Assembly (NCBI GenBank): GCA_004357365.1
Contig: SMVT01000134.1
Location: 1-13,482 of the forward strand
Direction of reading: 5' to 3'
Length of the DNA stretch: 13,482 nt
DNA from: Nitrospina sp.
GTDB lineage: Bacteria; Nitrospinota; Nitrospinia; Nitrospinales; Nitrospinaceae
Shown: in pieces, positions 13,471 to 13,482 of the stretch
Position numbering within the stretch: the first letter of the stretch is position 1
Layout of the letters: each line of letters starts with the position of its first letter
Notes under the pieces: model-generated
What the model was told of the DNA's origin: nothing
Database searches by the model: none
The model's input: only the letters and a program-made list of their open reading frames with translations
Position numbers and translations under genes: made by a program

Positions 13471-13482
13471 TCTTCCTTCAGC

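Noticed and set aside
1..13482. CRISPR array, insertion sequence, tRNA or integration site
   Set aside because: I saw no spaced repeats, terminal inverted repeats with transposase, cloverleaf or integrase gene; the gene content is housekeeping.

Overview
The window looks like ordinary chromosome from a Gram-negative bacterium of moderate-to-high GC. The two-Mrp arrangement, the PCP_red-type protein, the truA-leuB-asd order and the pilus/secretion ATPase point towards the Nitrospinota or Desulfobacterota side of the tree. That placement is inference from gene content only. I see no mobile element, CRISPR array, tRNA or rRNA.

Left part (minus strand, 1-6759). A pilus/type II secretion ATPase of the PilB/GspE family, with two N-terminal GAF domains, runs off the left edge. 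Upstream of it lies a tight two-gene unit, parC then parE, encoding both subunits of topoisomerase IV. A 507-base gene-free stretch (6760-7266) separates parC from the divergent mrp gene and carries candidate promoters for both directions.

Middle (7267-10171). Two convergent two-gene operons face each other across a bidirectional terminator. The plus-strand pair is a full-length Mrp/ApbC Fe-S carrier ATPase (DUF59 plus P-loop) and a small DUF971 protein. The minus-strand pair is a second, divergent Mrp-like ATPase and a small zinc-ribbon plus PCP_red protein. The four genes together look like an iron-sulfur cluster handling neighbourhood. The Mrp + DUF971 pair equals, as separate genes, the domain set fused in the plant protein HCF101. 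This is the most interesting part of the window.

Right part (plus strand, 10284-13470). A leader with a promoter, several hairpins and a strong intrinsic terminator lies directly before truA (tRNA pseudouridine synthase), so truA transcription appears to need read-through. Then come leuB (leucine synthesis) behind its own perfect -10 box, and asd (aspartate semialdehyde dehydrogenase), which overlaps leuB by an ATGA junction. leuB contains a short, sharply AT-rich codon patch near its 3' end.
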